Below are positions 8,000 through 15,083 of a stretch of 29,469 nucleotides of DNA, one piece after another. Each line of letters opens with the position of its first letter. Position 1 is the stretch's first letter. The stretch spans positions 1 to 29,469 of the IMG/VR virus record IMGVR_UViG_3300005939_000029. One strand, given 5' to 3'. The notes under the pieces are model-generated. The model worked only from the letters and a program-made list of their open reading frames with translations, did no database searches and had not been told where the DNA came from. The position numbers and the translations under genes are program-made. The DNA is from a virus.

Positions 8000-8989
8000 A
8001 TGGTGTACTCCGCGGACCGCTACATAGCCGAGAACAGGCGGGACATACGCCGGACGGAGGCGAACTTTATAGAAGCCCCGGAGTCCGGATCTATCTCCCT
8101 CACGTTCGGGCGGAACGTAGTCGAGGTCGAGGTAACGGGAGAGGTCTACAAACGAGATCTGAACGACTCCCTGATAGTCGGACACCCGAACGGATCCGAC
8201 CACGGGATAGGGACCGGGGCGGTCGGGGACCAAAGGGGAGACTGGACCCTCGTCGCCTCGGACGAGGACTCCGGCGAACTCGTCCGCGACGGTCGAGGCG
8301 CTATCCGCGACGCGCTGGACGGACAGGAGGGCGGCGTCCGAGAGGTCGGAGTCGGGATCGGAACCTCCGGGGCGAACTCCGGGGACCGGACCCTCGTCTC
8401 CCTCTCCTCGAAAACGAACGGGGCGACAGATAAGCCCGCCCCGAAAGCGGCGGGCGCTATGGGCGTGTTCCGGTTTCACGAACACGAAAACGAGGCGACG
8501 GAGTTCGGCGTCTACGACGTAGACGGATCCCTGATAGCCCGCCTCACGTTCTCCGGCGTGAACCCGACCCCGGAGGAGGAGGTCCGCGTCCTCGTCTCCC
8601 TCACCGTCTCCGGAGAGGGCGTAGGCGACTCCGTGTTTACGGACGACGGAGAGATAGCGATAGCGGACGCGCTGAACCTCCCGAAACAGGTCGTCGGACT
8701 GAACGAGATAGCGTTCGGAACCGGGTCTACGGAGTTCAGTAAGTCGGACACAGGACTCACGTCCGAGATTATCAGTAAGACCGTTATCCGGGACCTCGAA
8801 TTAGAGGCTATCCGCGCCCGGACGAAACTCTACGAGAGTGAACCCGCCTCACAGCCCGTAGATCTCTCGGAAATGGCTGTATTTGATAACTCCTCGACGC
8901 CCCGTATGCTGTGGGCGACGACGTTCAGCCCGGAGGAGAAAGTAGACGGCGTTCCCCTCACGGGGACGGTCGGGTTCAGGATAGAGTAG
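8000..8989 (+). CDS. Putative tail tip / baseplate protein, unknown family
   Basis: The 329-residue acidic protein begins one base after the stop of the Ig-domain protein, in the distal tail block. It is strand-rich: SGSISLTFGRNVVEVEVTGE (about 30-49), then MGVFRFHEHENEATEFGVYD (about 154-173). It contains repeated 'vLVSLTVSGEG' and 'GLNEIAFGTGSTEFSKSDTGL' stretches (about 233-253), the latter resembling interface strands found in phage tail fibre and adaptor proteins. No catalytic motif is visible. Role by context only. Confidence 0.4.
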   Translation: MVYSADRYIAENRRDIRRTEANFIEAPESGSISLTFGRNVVEVEVTGEVYKRDLNDSLIVGHPNGSDHGIGTGAVGDQRGDWTLVASDEDSGELVRDGRGAIRDALDGQEGGVREVGVGIGTSGANSGDRTLVSLSSKTNGATDKPAPKAAGAMGVFRFHEHENEATEFGVYDVDGSLIARLTFSGVNPTPEEEVRVLVSLTVSGEGVGDSVFTDDGEIAIADALNLPKQVVGLNEIAFGTGSTEFSKSDTGLTSEIISKTVIRDLELEAIRARTKLYESEPASQPVDLSEMAVFDNSSTPRMLWATTFSPEEKVDGVPLTGTVGFRIE

Positions 8990-9010
8990 TCGCGTAGGGA
9001 ACTTTTTAGC
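8986..9010 (+). promoter_or_regulatory. Promoter (virus motif) for tail fibre gene
   Basis: TAGTCGCGTAGGGAAC plus TTTTTAG matches the shared motif, with TAG box, BRE-like box and TATA box in register. The TATA box ends about 26 nt before ATG 9035, so a leaderless mRNA is expected. It overlaps the 3' end of the preceding gene. Confidence 0.6.
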
Positions 9011-9034
9011 GGGTTCCCCGGTAGGTTCCTCCTA

Positions 9035-10744
9035 ATGACTACAGCGGACAGGTTCGACGCAGACACCGGGGACCCCGTTTTCCACACTACCTTTCAGGCG
9101 TTCGCGGAGGGGCTGGACGGGAACGGGATCCTCGACGCCGGGGATCTCGCGGTTACAGCGGGGACGAACACGAACGCCCTCGACGTAGCCGCGACGACCC
9201 GCGGGCTGTGGTATGGAGGGACGCTTCACTCCTACGCCGGGGCGACGAACGTCCTCTCCCTCTCCTCGAACACGTCCGGGAGTCCACGGTGGGATCTCGT
9301 CTACTTTGACACGGGGACCTCCTCTCCGGGGAAACGAGAGGGGACGCCCGCGACGAAACCCGACCTCCCGGAACTACAGTCCGGAGAGTTCCCTCTCGCG
9401 GCGGTCTACCTCCCGGACGGAACGACGGACGTAACCGACTCCGACATACGCGACTACCGCGTTCACGGAACCGCGGCGGAGGAGACGTGGTTCGAGGACT
9501 CCCCCGGAGAGTTCTCGTCCTCGACCGTCGAGGGGGCGCTAACGGAGGTTATCCGGGAGGCGGGGGATCCGCTGAACGGACCGCTGGACCTCTCCGGGTT
9601 CTCCGGGTCCGCGGTCCTCGACCTCGGAACGAACCCCGGGACGTTCGGGGCGGTCGTGGACGCTGTGGTAGACGGGAACGACGCCGCGGGAACGGAGGAG
9701 TCGTTCCTGTTCGCGGTGGACTCCACGACAGTCCTAAAGATCTACGCGGAGTCCGACGGGTCGGGCGGCGTTCAGAACCTCCGGGCGGAGGTTCCACAGG
9801 GACTCCGGACCGCGGACGACGTAACGGACGACCGCGGGAACACTCTCTACTCCTACTCGTCTAACGAGTTCACACAGGCGCGTCTCGGAGGTCCAGCGGG
9901 AGCTCTCACGTCCTACCCGCTACCGATAGGGGACCTCGACTCTCCCTACGCCCTCCCGTCCATTACGGATATGGACGTGGACTCTACGGACCTCACGGAC
10001 TCCACGGGTCCGGGAACTCTCTACGACGCGTCCGCGGGTGAGTTCCTACGCGGCGTCCTCGACCAAAACAGGAACACGTCCTCCGTCTCCTCGAACACGA
10101 CTACCTCCGACGAGGAGATCCTGTTCGTAGACACGTCCGGCGGGGCGGTTACTATCACTCTCGCCTCCGCGGACGCGGTGGACGGGAACCACATTATCGT
10201 AGTGGACTCCGGCGGTTCCGCGGACTCTAACCCTCTTACCATAGACACGGAGGGGTCCGAAACGATAGACGGAGTTTCCTCCGTTACCGTGGAAACCGCC
10301 TACGGCGCACAGGTCCTTTCCTCGGACGGGACCAATTGGTTCACCGCGGGCGGCGGATCCGGAGGCGGCTACGACCAAACGGTAGACTTTGACCACTCCG
10401 GGAGTAAGACCTCCCTCTCGACCGGGAATCAGGCGTTAGTCGGAGTCGCGGAGGTGGACGCCTCCGAGACGTTAGAGATCTACAAAGCCCAATTGATGAA
10501 ACCCGACGGAACCGCCTCCTCCACCTCCGTAGACCTCGAACTCGTTACGCTGGATAACGCCGGGTCGTTCACGTCGAGGAGTGTCCTAATCGCCGGGGAC
10601 GGTTCGACCGTCTACGACGACCAAACAGGTAGCCCTCTCGGATCCTACAGCCCGGGATCTACCACGACCGTAGCGGTCCTCGTAGATAATCAGTCCGGGT
10701 CCGCGGAGGGCGTCTACGCGGAGGCGAAAGGGGAGGTCGTCTAA
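9035..10744 (+). CDS. Tail fibre protein
   Basis: The 569-residue protein has a classic fibre composition: Gly, Ser, Thr and Asp with short repeats. Residues about 1-150 resemble an attachment domain with FDADTGDPVFHTTFQAFAEG and a 'WDLVYFDTGTSSPGKREG..A..PDLPELQSGEFPLAAVYLPDG' stretch, common in phage baseplate/fibre proteins. Residues about 350-455 match the fibre element 'v.tsgGavtITLasA..vdGn.iiV.DsgGsAdsNpltI.t.gsetIDG..sv.v.tayga.vl.sDGtnWf'. The C-terminus (about 460-569) is a beta domain that may contact the host. It has its own promoter and ends directly before the next gene (stop then ATG without spacing). Confidence 0.7.
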   Translation: MTTADRFDADTGDPVFHTTFQAFAEGLDGNGILDAGDLAVTAGTNTNALDVAATTRGLWYGGTLHSYAGATNVLSLSSNTSGSPRWDLVYFDTGTSSPGKREGTPATKPDLPELQSGEFPLAAVYLPDGTTDVTDSDIRDYRVHGTAAEETWFEDSPGEFSSSTVEGALTEVIREAGDPLNGPLDLSGFSGSAVLDLGTNPGTFGAVVDAVVDGNDAAGTEESFLFAVDSTTVLKIYAESDGSGGVQNLRAEVPQGLRTADDVTDDRGNTLYSYSSNEFTQARLGGPAGALTSYPLPIGDLDSPYALPSITDMDVDSTDLTDSTGPGTLYDASAGEFLRGVLDQNRNTSSVSSNTTTSDEEILFVDTSGGAVTITLASADAVDGNHIIVVDSGGSADSNPLTIDTEGSETIDGVSSVTVETAYGAQVLSSDGTNWFTAGGGSGGGYDQTVDFDHSGSKTSLSTGNQALVGVAEVDASETLEIYKAQLMKPDGTASSTSVDLELVTLDNAGSFTSRSVLIAGDGSTVYDDQTGSPLGSYSPGSTTTVAVLVDNQSGSAEGVYAEAKGEVV

Positions 10745-11779
10745 ATGACTATCGTGGGACTGGACTCTCTCCCGGAGGTCACACTCTCGGAGGTCACACT
10801 CCCGGAGGTGGACATTTTAGAGAGGGAGGTTCAGATAACCGAACAGTCCGGGTCCTCTCTCTCGGACTATCAGGTTCGGGTAACGTTCGGGTCCGGGGAT
10901 CCGATTTTCACGAACGCCCTCTCCGACGGGTCGGACATACGTTTCACCGATACACAGGGAGACTCCTCTCCCTATCTGGACCACTACCTACAGGAGTTCG
11001 ACGCCTCCGCGGAGACGGCTACGATATGGGTTAAGGTCCCGTCCATAGCCGCGTCCTCGACGGAGAGTATTTGGTTATACTACGGGGACGGAACGAACGC
11101 GAAAACGTCCTCCGGGATCGGGACGTTCCCCTACGGGTTCTATGACTTTGAGGAGTTCACGGACGGACAGGACATTATCGCAAACGACGCCGCGTTTACC
11201 GCAATTAGAAACTATGATACGACGCCCACGTTCACAGCCTATAACTCCTATGCGAAACAGGGGAGTGTCGGTTCACAGTTTACGACGGACGTTTCAGAGG
11301 GCGTTCAGTATGAATTGCCCCAAACTATAGATAGTTCTACAGAATCTAAATGGGTCCGTGAGTTCTGGATGAAAGGGACGGAAAGCACCTCCTCCCGGAC
11401 GACTCACGCTATGTCGGACGTAGTGGACGCCTCGAACACGGAGGAGAATATCTACGGACCCACCGACGATATGAGTAATGAAGGGGATGTCCGCTACTAC
11501 AACGGAGGCAGGTGGGTTATTATCTACTCCGGGATCTCGCCCGGGGACTGGGTATGGATTCACGAGGAGATAGACTTTCCCAATAATGTGACCTATACGG
11601 AGGTGAAAGACGCCCCGGACGGTAGCGTTCTCGGGTCCGGGACCGCGGGGTTCCGGTACTCGACTAACCAGTTATCGTATAAAACGATTCACGCGAACAG
11701 CGTTACCTCCGGAGAGGACCTGTTCCGGATCCGTAAGTGGGCGTCCACCGAACCCTCCGTTTCCGTGGGGGCTGAATAA
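10745..11779 (+). CDS. Receptor-binding protein with DUF2341 domain
   Basis: After a short N-terminal tandem repeat (LPEVTLSEVTLPEV, about 9-22) the 344-residue protein shows a clear DUF2341 region (about 26-125). Its signatures are LSDYQVRVTFGSGDPIF, GSDIRFTDTQGDSSPYLDHY, TIWVKVPSIAASSTESIWLY and YGDG. DUF2341 is a beta domain of surface and adhesin-like proteins. The rest (about 130-344) looks like a lectin or laminin-G-like fold with FYDFEEFTDGQDI at its start. Base composition drops in GC around 11150-11350, unlike neighbouring genes, suggesting exchange of the binding part. Its place next to the tail fibre supports a role in host recognition. Confidence 0.65.
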   Translation: MTIVGLDSLPEVTLSEVTLPEVDILEREVQITEQSGSSLSDYQVRVTFGSGDPIFTNALSDGSDIRFTDTQGDSSPYLDHYLQEFDASAETATIWVKVPSIAASSTESIWLYYGDGTNAKTSSGIGTFPYGFYDFEEFTDGQDIIANDAAFTAIRNYDTTPTFTAYNSYAKQGSVGSQFTTDVSEGVQYELPQTIDSSTESKWVREFWMKGTESTSSRTTHAMSDVVDASNTEENIYGPTDDMSNEGDVRYYNGGRWVIIYSGISPGDWVWIHEEIDFPNNVTYTEVKDAPDGSVLGSGTAGFRYSTNQLSYKTIHANSVTSGEDLFRIRKWASTEPSVSVGAE

Positions 11780-12564
11780 TGCCGAACTCGGACTACGTGT
11801 TTCAAAGCGGGGAACCCGTCGAGGTCGGACAGGCGGGGGACCACGCCTACGAGTTCGTTTCCGGGAGTCCTCTCGTAGATAGCGGGGCGTCCGAGTTCGT
11901 GTTCGCCTCCGGGACGGGTATCGGGTCGTCCGCTACGGTGATAGACGACTTGGAACGCGGAGATCTCTCTCCCTATATCCAATATGGGGACCAATATGGG
12001 AACCAGAACGACACGAGTATCACGACCTCACCGACTTACGAGGGGACCTACGCTATCGCTATGGTCGGGAGCGATAACGCCCTCGTCTCCTATCCCGGGG
12101 ACGGACTCCCGTATTACCCGGTCCGAGGCGACGTGATAGAATACTATACGTGGTTAAGTAGCGGGAACGATGTGGGCGTAGAAATAGACTTTTGCGTTCA
12201 GGACCACGGGTACAGAAACGAGTATTGGTATGAAGCCGCTCTAAAGAATTTCGACGCGTCTACGAACCCCGGGGGTGTCCACATAGGGAAACGGAAAGGG
12301 GACAGTTTGGACATAGGCCCTATCCGGTCGGGGGACCCGCTACCGTCCGATACGTGGTTACGCTGTAGGATAGAGATAGGGGATCCGACCATAGCCGTTA
12401 CCGGCTATTATCCCGACGGGTCGGGGGGCTGGACCGCGGAGGCGACGGTATCTATGGACGACACGGAGTGGAGTAGCGGCGGGGTCGGGTGGCATACCTC
12501 ACAGTCCGGACAGACGGGCGGGGATATTTACGCGGATTTAGCCCGGAAAACGGGGACCGTCTAA
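11779..12564 (+). CDS. Probable lectin-like host-recognition protein
   Basis: The 261-residue protein starts with three short repeats of the form [YF]xFxSGxxxx (DYVFQSGEPVEVG, AYEFVSGSPLVDS, EFVFASGTGIGSS; about 5-50). A concanavalin/LamG-like jelly roll (about 55-255) follows: DLERGDLSPYIQYGD, VIEYYTWLSSGNDVGVEIDF, WLRCRIEIGDPTIAVTGYYP. This arrangement is typical of glycan-binding virion proteins. It is coupled to the DUF2341 gene by a TAATG overlap. Parts of the gene (around 11960-12250) are more AT-rich than the rest of the window. Binding specificity cannot be read from the sequence. Confidence 0.5.
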   Translation: MPNSDYVFQSGEPVEVGQAGDHAYEFVSGSPLVDSGASEFVFASGTGIGSSATVIDDLERGDLSPYIQYGDQYGNQNDTSITTSPTYEGTYAIAMVGSDNALVSYPGDGLPYYPVRGDVIEYYTWLSSGNDVGVEIDFCVQDHGYRNEYWYEAALKNFDASTNPGGVHIGKRKGDSLDIGPIRSGDPLPSDTWLRCRIEIGDPTIAVTGYYPDGSGGWTAEATVSMDDTEWSSGGVGWHTSQSGQTGGDIYADLARKTGTV

Positions 12565-12578
12565 CGTAGACAGTCTTT

Positions 12579-12597
12579 CGTAGCGAACTTTCTTATC
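12579..12597 (+). promoter_or_regulatory. Promoter for the two membrane-protein genes
   Basis: CGTAGCGAACTTTCTTATC follows a short gap after the lectin-like gene. The TATA-like CTTTCTTAT ends about 25 nt before ATG 12621, the leaderless spacing seen at other promoters here. Confidence 0.5.
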
Positions 12598-12620
12598 CGT
12601 TTTACGTTAGGGTTCCCTTA

Positions 12621-13064
12621 ATGGCTGAACCGACAGGGGGAATCGCGATAACGGAGTTTCAGTTAATCGTAGCCCTCCTCGGAGTCGCGGGGACCGCGTT
12701 CGCCGGGTGGCTGTATAGACACGAACGGTGGTTCCGCGACAGGGTATTTCCCGTTATTCAGGTTCTCACGGGAAAGTCCTCGGGCGGGGAGGACGTAGAT
12801 CCGACCTCCGACGGTGGACTCCTCGGAGAGACGGACGACCGACTCACCCGCTTAGAGGAGACGGTCGAGAAAGTCGCGGAGAATCAGGACGAACTACAGC
12901 GGGACGTAAAGGATCTCTCTCGAACACAGAAACGACATAACCGACAGACGGAGGGTTTTCTCCGCCGGATAGCGGGGGCTGTGGACGACGTGGACCTCTC
13001 TCCCGGAGAGGACGAACCGCTGTTCCGAGGAGGCGGCGGACCGGGGAATGGAGGGGGAGACTAA
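12621..13064 (+). CDS. Small membrane protein with coiled coil
   Basis: The 147-residue protein has one clear transmembrane segment (about 10-32, FQLIVALLGVAGTAFAGWLY) followed by basic residues RHERWFRDR. It also has a heptad-like helical region (about 68-112, RLTRLEETVEKVAENQDELQ onward) and a Gly-rich acidic tail. It lies with a second membrane protein directly after the host-recognition genes, where tailed viruses often carry lysis or exit functions, so a holin- or spanin-like role is possible. Archaea lack peptidoglycan, so no endolysin is expected beside it. The stop overlaps the next ATG as TAATG. Confidence 0.5.
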   Translation: MAEPTGGIAITEFQLIVALLGVAGTAFAGWLYRHERWFRDRVFPVIQVLTGKSSGGEDVDPTSDGGLLGETDDRLTRLEETVEKVAENQDELQRDVKDLSRTQKRHNRQTEGFLRRIAGAVDDVDLSPGEDEPLFRGGGGPGNGGGD

Positions 13065-13480
13065 TGTCCCGGGACGGGCTGAACGCCTCGGACTACGTGT
13101 TTTCGGAGGACGGACTCCCGGCGTGGGTCCCCGCGTTCCTCCGTCGGGTTCTCCTCGACCTCACCTACTGGGAGTTTCACGCTATGGAACTCGGACTCCT
13201 CGGACTGTTCGCCGGGGCGGGCGTCCGCCTCGGACTCACGGAGTGGGTAGCGTTCGGGACCGCGTTCCTCGTCGGGACCTCGTTCGGGTTCCGGCGTCTC
13301 GACCCGGACCGGATCCCGTCGTTCGAGGGAGACGGGGTTCTCCGCGCCCTCGTCCACCTCGTCGCGGGGACCGCGGAGAACATAGCCTCCCGAACCCTCG
13401 GACGGGAACCGTGGTATTTCCTCGTCGTCTACGTCCTCACGACTACCGCGGCGTGGATCTCCTACCCGGTTCTCGCCTAA
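13064..13480 (+). CDS. Small polytopic membrane protein
   Basis: The 138-residue protein has about three hydrophobic helices: 41-55 (MELGLLGLFAGAG), 60-76 (WVAFGTAFLVGTSFGF) and 117-136 (WYFLVVYVLTTTAAWISYPV). The amphipathic segment 20-38 and the polar loop RRLDPDRIPSFEGD lie between or before them. It is translationally coupled (TAATG) to the coiled-coil membrane protein, and both probably act together at the host membrane. Function is not recognised; holin-like behaviour is an inference from size, topology and place at the end of the structural module. Confidence 0.45.
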   Translation: MSRDGLNASDYVFSEDGLPAWVPAFLRRVLLDLTYWEFHAMELGLLGLFAGAGVRLGLTEWVAFGTAFLVGTSFGFRRLDPDRIPSFEGDGVLRALVHLVAGTAENIASRTLGREPWYFLVVYVLTTTAAWISYPVLA

Positions 13481-13505
13481 CGTGAAACGGATTTTCACGG
13501 TAGCC
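13481..13505. repeat. Inverted copy of the operator-like palindrome (O1)
   Basis: CGTGAAACGGATTTTCACGG is a near-perfect palindrome (CGTGAAA-CGGAT-TTTCACG) right after the stop of the membrane protein gene. Bases 13483-13505 are the exact reverse complement of 14345-14367 (23 nt), the palindrome inside the repeats of the minus-strand regulator gene. It may be an operator, an end of a mobile or invertible segment, or both. There is no T-run after it, so it is a poor terminator. Confidence 0.65.
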
Positions 13506-13588
13506 CCCGTTCGGTAGCGGCGGGTCCGTCGAGATCTATCCCGGTCCAGCCCGTCGAGGCGGTGGGACGGACCGGACGCTAACCTGTC

Positions 13589-13610
13589 GTAGTGAGTCGG
13601 TAACTATAAG
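13589..13610 (+). promoter_or_regulatory. Promoter (virus motif) of the micro-ORF / small RNA
   Basis: GTAGTGAGTCGGTAAC followed by TATAAG has the same box order and spacing as the other promoters. The TATA box ends 26 nt before ATG 13636, again the leaderless spacing. Confidence 0.55.
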
Positions 13611-13635
13611 ACGGTTCACTTGAAACCATACCCGT

Positions 13636-13680
13636 ATGCCGTTAACACCGTGGGCGACGACAGCGGGGGCGTCGCCCTAA
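13636..13680 (+). CDS. Leaderless micro-ORF, 14 residues (MPLTPWATTAGASP)
   Basis: The ATG lies at the position where transcripts from the promoter at 13589-13610 should begin, so it could be translated from a leaderless mRNA. The last codons and the TAA lie inside two competing hairpins (13652-13677 and 13673-13686). A regulatory leader peptide is a possible reading. The peptide is very short and could equally be the accidental start of a non-coding RNA. Confidence 0.3.
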   Translation: MPLTPWATTAGASP

Positions 13681-13740
13681 AGGGCGTATCTCCCGGAGGG
13701 AGGAGACGCCCGGGGCGACTCCCCGCGGAGTCGCCCGGGC
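13636..13740 (+). ncRNA. Candidate structured RNA with alternative hairpins
   Basis: Hairpin A pairs GGGCGACG (13652-13659) with CGTCGCCC (13670-13677), eight perfect pairs. Hairpin B pairs CGCCCT (13673-13678) with AGGGCG (13681-13686) and shares bases with A, so only one can form. Hairpin C pairs CCCGGGGCGACTCC (13709-13722) with GGAGTCGCCCGGG (13727-13739), 13 pairs with one bulge and a four-base loop. No T-run follows. The stem cluster lies directly downstream of a promoter. RNA status is inferred from structure only. Confidence 0.4.
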
Positions 13741-13784
13741 TACGCGTTCGACTGAACAGGAGGACGCGGACCGCGGACGAGATC

Positions 13785-14417
13785 TTATTCTAAGAACGAG
13801 AGGGCGTCCGAGGCTAACAGGCGGAGGTCGTCGTTCTGGATAGCGATAGAGGCGGGGCGTCCGTCCTCGACCTCGACCACTCCGGCGTCCCGGAGGTCGT
13901 GGACGTGGTTCTTTACCGTCCTCGTCGTCGTCTCCGTCCACTCCGAGAGGTGGGAGTAGGTCGTCGTCCCGTTCTGGACGAGACACGCTAAGATCCCGCG
14001 GCGGGTCGGTTCTCCGAGGGCTACCATACACTCCCGATACTCGTCCCGGTAACGACGACGGAGACGTTCGACGGAGACGACCGTCTCGACGGACCACTCC
14101 TCCCCGCATATCTGGACCTGTCCACGGAGGGGGCGGTCCTCCCCGTGGCTACCGTGAAAATTCGTTTCACGGTTCGAGTGTTCGGGTCCACACACAGCGT
14201 CCGCCTCTCCCGGGGGACGCTGAACGCGGTCTACTCCTCCCCCGTGGCTACCGTGAAAATTCGTTTCACGGTTCGAGTGTTCGGGTCCACACACAGCGTC
14301 CGCCTCTCCCGGGGGACGCTGAACGCGGTCTACTCCTCCCCCGCGGCTACCGTGAAAATCCGTTTCATCATAGCGTCCGGTTCTGTCGTCTAAGTGTTGG
14401 TGGCTTTCTGAACTCAC
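13785..14417 (-). CDS. Winged-helix regulator with N-terminal 33-residue tandem repeats
   Basis: The C-terminal domain (about 130-205) is an ArsR/MarR-like winged helix: ALGEPTRRGILACLVQNG, then TYSHLSEWTETTTRTVKNHV as the helix-turn-helix, then HDLRDAGVVEVEDGRPASI as the wing. The N-terminal part holds two identical 33-residue repeats and a partial third (about 19-92). Each repeat junction carries C-x3-H-x7-H-x2-H (C43, H47, H55, H58; C76, H80, H88, H91), a possible metal site. Start choice: GTG 14417 has GGAGGG at 14431-14426, with 9 nt between GGAGG and the GTG, and lies about 45 nt after the TATA box of a strong promoter. An internal ATG at 14027 would give only the winged helix. The 99-bp DNA repeats keep frame and contain palindromes, so the protein may control its own gene. 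Confidence 0.6.
   Translation of the reverse strand: MSSESHQHLDDRTGRYDETDFHGSRGGGVDRVQRPPGEADAVCGPEHSNRETNFHGSHGGGVDRVQRPPGEADAVCGPEHSNRETNFHGSHGEDRPLRGQVQICGEEWSVETVVSVERLRRRYRDEYRECMVALGEPTRRGILACLVQNGTTTYSHLSEWTETTTRTVKNHVHDLRDAGVVEVEDGRPASIAIQNDDLRLLASDALSFLE
14145..14367. repeat. 99-bp tandem repeats (two identical copies plus partial third)
   Basis: Copy 1 spans 14145-14243, copy 2 spans 14244-14342, and a diverging third begins at 14343 and is recognisable to about 14367. The two full copies look identical, so the duplication is recent or maintained. Each copy has two inverted repeats: CCGTGAAA-ATTCG-TTTCACGG (14152-14172 and 14251-14271; degraded right arm in the third copy at 14350) and CAGCGTCC-N12-GGACGCTG. 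The period is 33 codons, so the minus-strand frame is kept. Confidence 0.85.
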
Positions 14418-14460
14418 GTCGAGGTCCCTCCTACGGGTAGCCTACCGCTACGGAGGAGGG

Positions 14461-14484
14461 TCTTAAAAAGTTACCGGAGGCTAC
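14461..14484 (-). promoter_or_regulatory. Promoter (virus motif) of the winged-helix regulator
   Basis: On the minus strand this reads GTAGCCTCCGGTAAC followed by TTTTTAAGA, a very close match to the plus-strand promoters (for example 21652-21672). It lies just downstream of the stop of the other minus-strand gene. The start codon is about 45 nt away, giving a leader of roughly 20 nt with a ribosome binding site, unlike the leaderless units. Confidence 0.7.
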
Positions 14485-14490
14485 GGCGTA

Positions 14491-14973
14491 TTAGCGAAAC
14501 AGGTCCCGCTTAGTCCACTCCGTAACGTCCCACTTTCGAACCGCGTCCTCCCGGGCTGGACATTTCTGTGTGTCCGTCCGGATCTCCCTCCCTGTGTCGT
14601 CGTCGTAGTGGGTCCAGTCATACTCCGCGGTAGTGTCCGCTGTGTATTGGTCCAGCGTGAACTCGTAGAGGGTCTTTGTGTCTCTCTCGTAGACGAGGAC
14701 GAGTTCCACCTCCTCGAATTGAAGGTTAGAGAGGACGGGGAGGCTAATCGGGTAGGAGTCGAATTTCCTAAACAGGTTCGCGTCCGTCGTCCGGGTCGTC
14801 CGGTAGCCCTTAATCTCCCGTTTCTCCTCGTCCCCGCGGTTATAGACCACTACGAGGTTCCCGATTTTGTGGTTCTTATACGGGTGAGGGACGGGACGCG
14901 CTTTCCGGATCTGTGGGGGCGCGTCGAACTCCGGTTCCTCCTGTGTGTCGGTAAAGTCGTCCAGCGTAGCCAT
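14491..14973 (-). CDS. Hypothetical protein, minus strand
   Basis: The 160-residue protein is not recognised. It has an N-terminal acidic segment, a basic KARPVPHPYKNHKIGNLVVV stretch (about 24-43), a strand-rich centre (LQFEEVELVLVYERDTKTLY, about 84-103) and a charged, Trp-containing C-terminus (KWDVTEWTKRDLF). GAGGAG lies 9 nt before the ATG at 14973, and a virus-type promoter follows the pattern further upstream. It is divergent from the TFB-like gene and co-directional with the winged-helix regulator, so it belongs to the regulatory island. It could be a DNA-binding or defence-related small protein, but there is no motif to decide. Confidence 0.6.
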   Translation of the reverse strand: MATLDDFTDTQEEPEFDAPPQIRKARPVPHPYKNHKIGNLVVVYNRGDEEKREIKGYRTTRTTDANLFRKFDSYPISLPVLSNLQFEEVELVLVYERDTKTLYEFTLDQYTADTTAEYDWTHYDDDTGREIRTDTQKCPAREDAVRKWDVTEWTKRDLFR

Positions 14974-15006
14974 TTTCTAATCTCCTCGTAGGGTCGTATC
15001 ACTCGT

Positions 15007-15032
15007 TCCAACATAATGTTACCGGATGGCTA
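15007..15032 (-). promoter_or_regulatory. Minus-strand promoter of the hypothetical gene
   Basis: The minus strand reads TTAGCCATCCGGTAAC followed by ATTATGTTGG. The TTAG box and CCGGTAAC box match the shared motif, and the TATA-like part is ATTATG. It is divergent from, and only about 14 bp away from, the TFB promoter, so the two could be controlled together. Confidence 0.6.
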
Positions 15033-15045
15033 ATACGCGTTTCGT

Positions 15046-15060
15046 CCGGTATCTTTAAAC
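15046..15060 (+). promoter_or_regulatory. Promoter of the TFB-like gene
   Basis: CCGGTATCTTTAAAC is the clearest BRE-TATA match in the window. The TATA box ends 25 nt before ATG 15084, so the mRNA should be leaderless. The GTTAG upstream box is not obvious here. Confidence 0.75.
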
Positions 15061-15083
15061 CGTCCGTAGCCCTTATCTCCGGT

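Larger units (their letters stand above)
13481..13784. other. Gene-poor 304-bp regulatory stretch
   Basis: Between the membrane protein gene and the end of the minus-strand regulator no ordinary gene is visible. It contains, in order, the palindrome O1, a promoter (13589-13610), a leaderless 14-codon ORF (13636-13680) and a cluster of strong hairpins to 13739. These suggest a short regulatory transcript. Confidence 0.5.

Noticed and set aside
13709-13739. Strong hairpin as a bacterial-type terminator
   Set aside because: No T-run follows it, and archaeal termination mainly depends on T-rich sequence rather than such stems.
14145-14367. CRISPR-like array
   Set aside because: The repeats are 99-bp tandem copies without unique spacers and lie inside a coding frame; no cas genes are present.
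14145-14393. Plus-strand 82-residue ORF over the 99-bp repeats
   Set aside because: It exists because the repeat length is a multiple of three. The opposite strand has a promoter, a ribosome binding site and a winged-helix domain; the plus ORF has a hydrophobic repeat without these.
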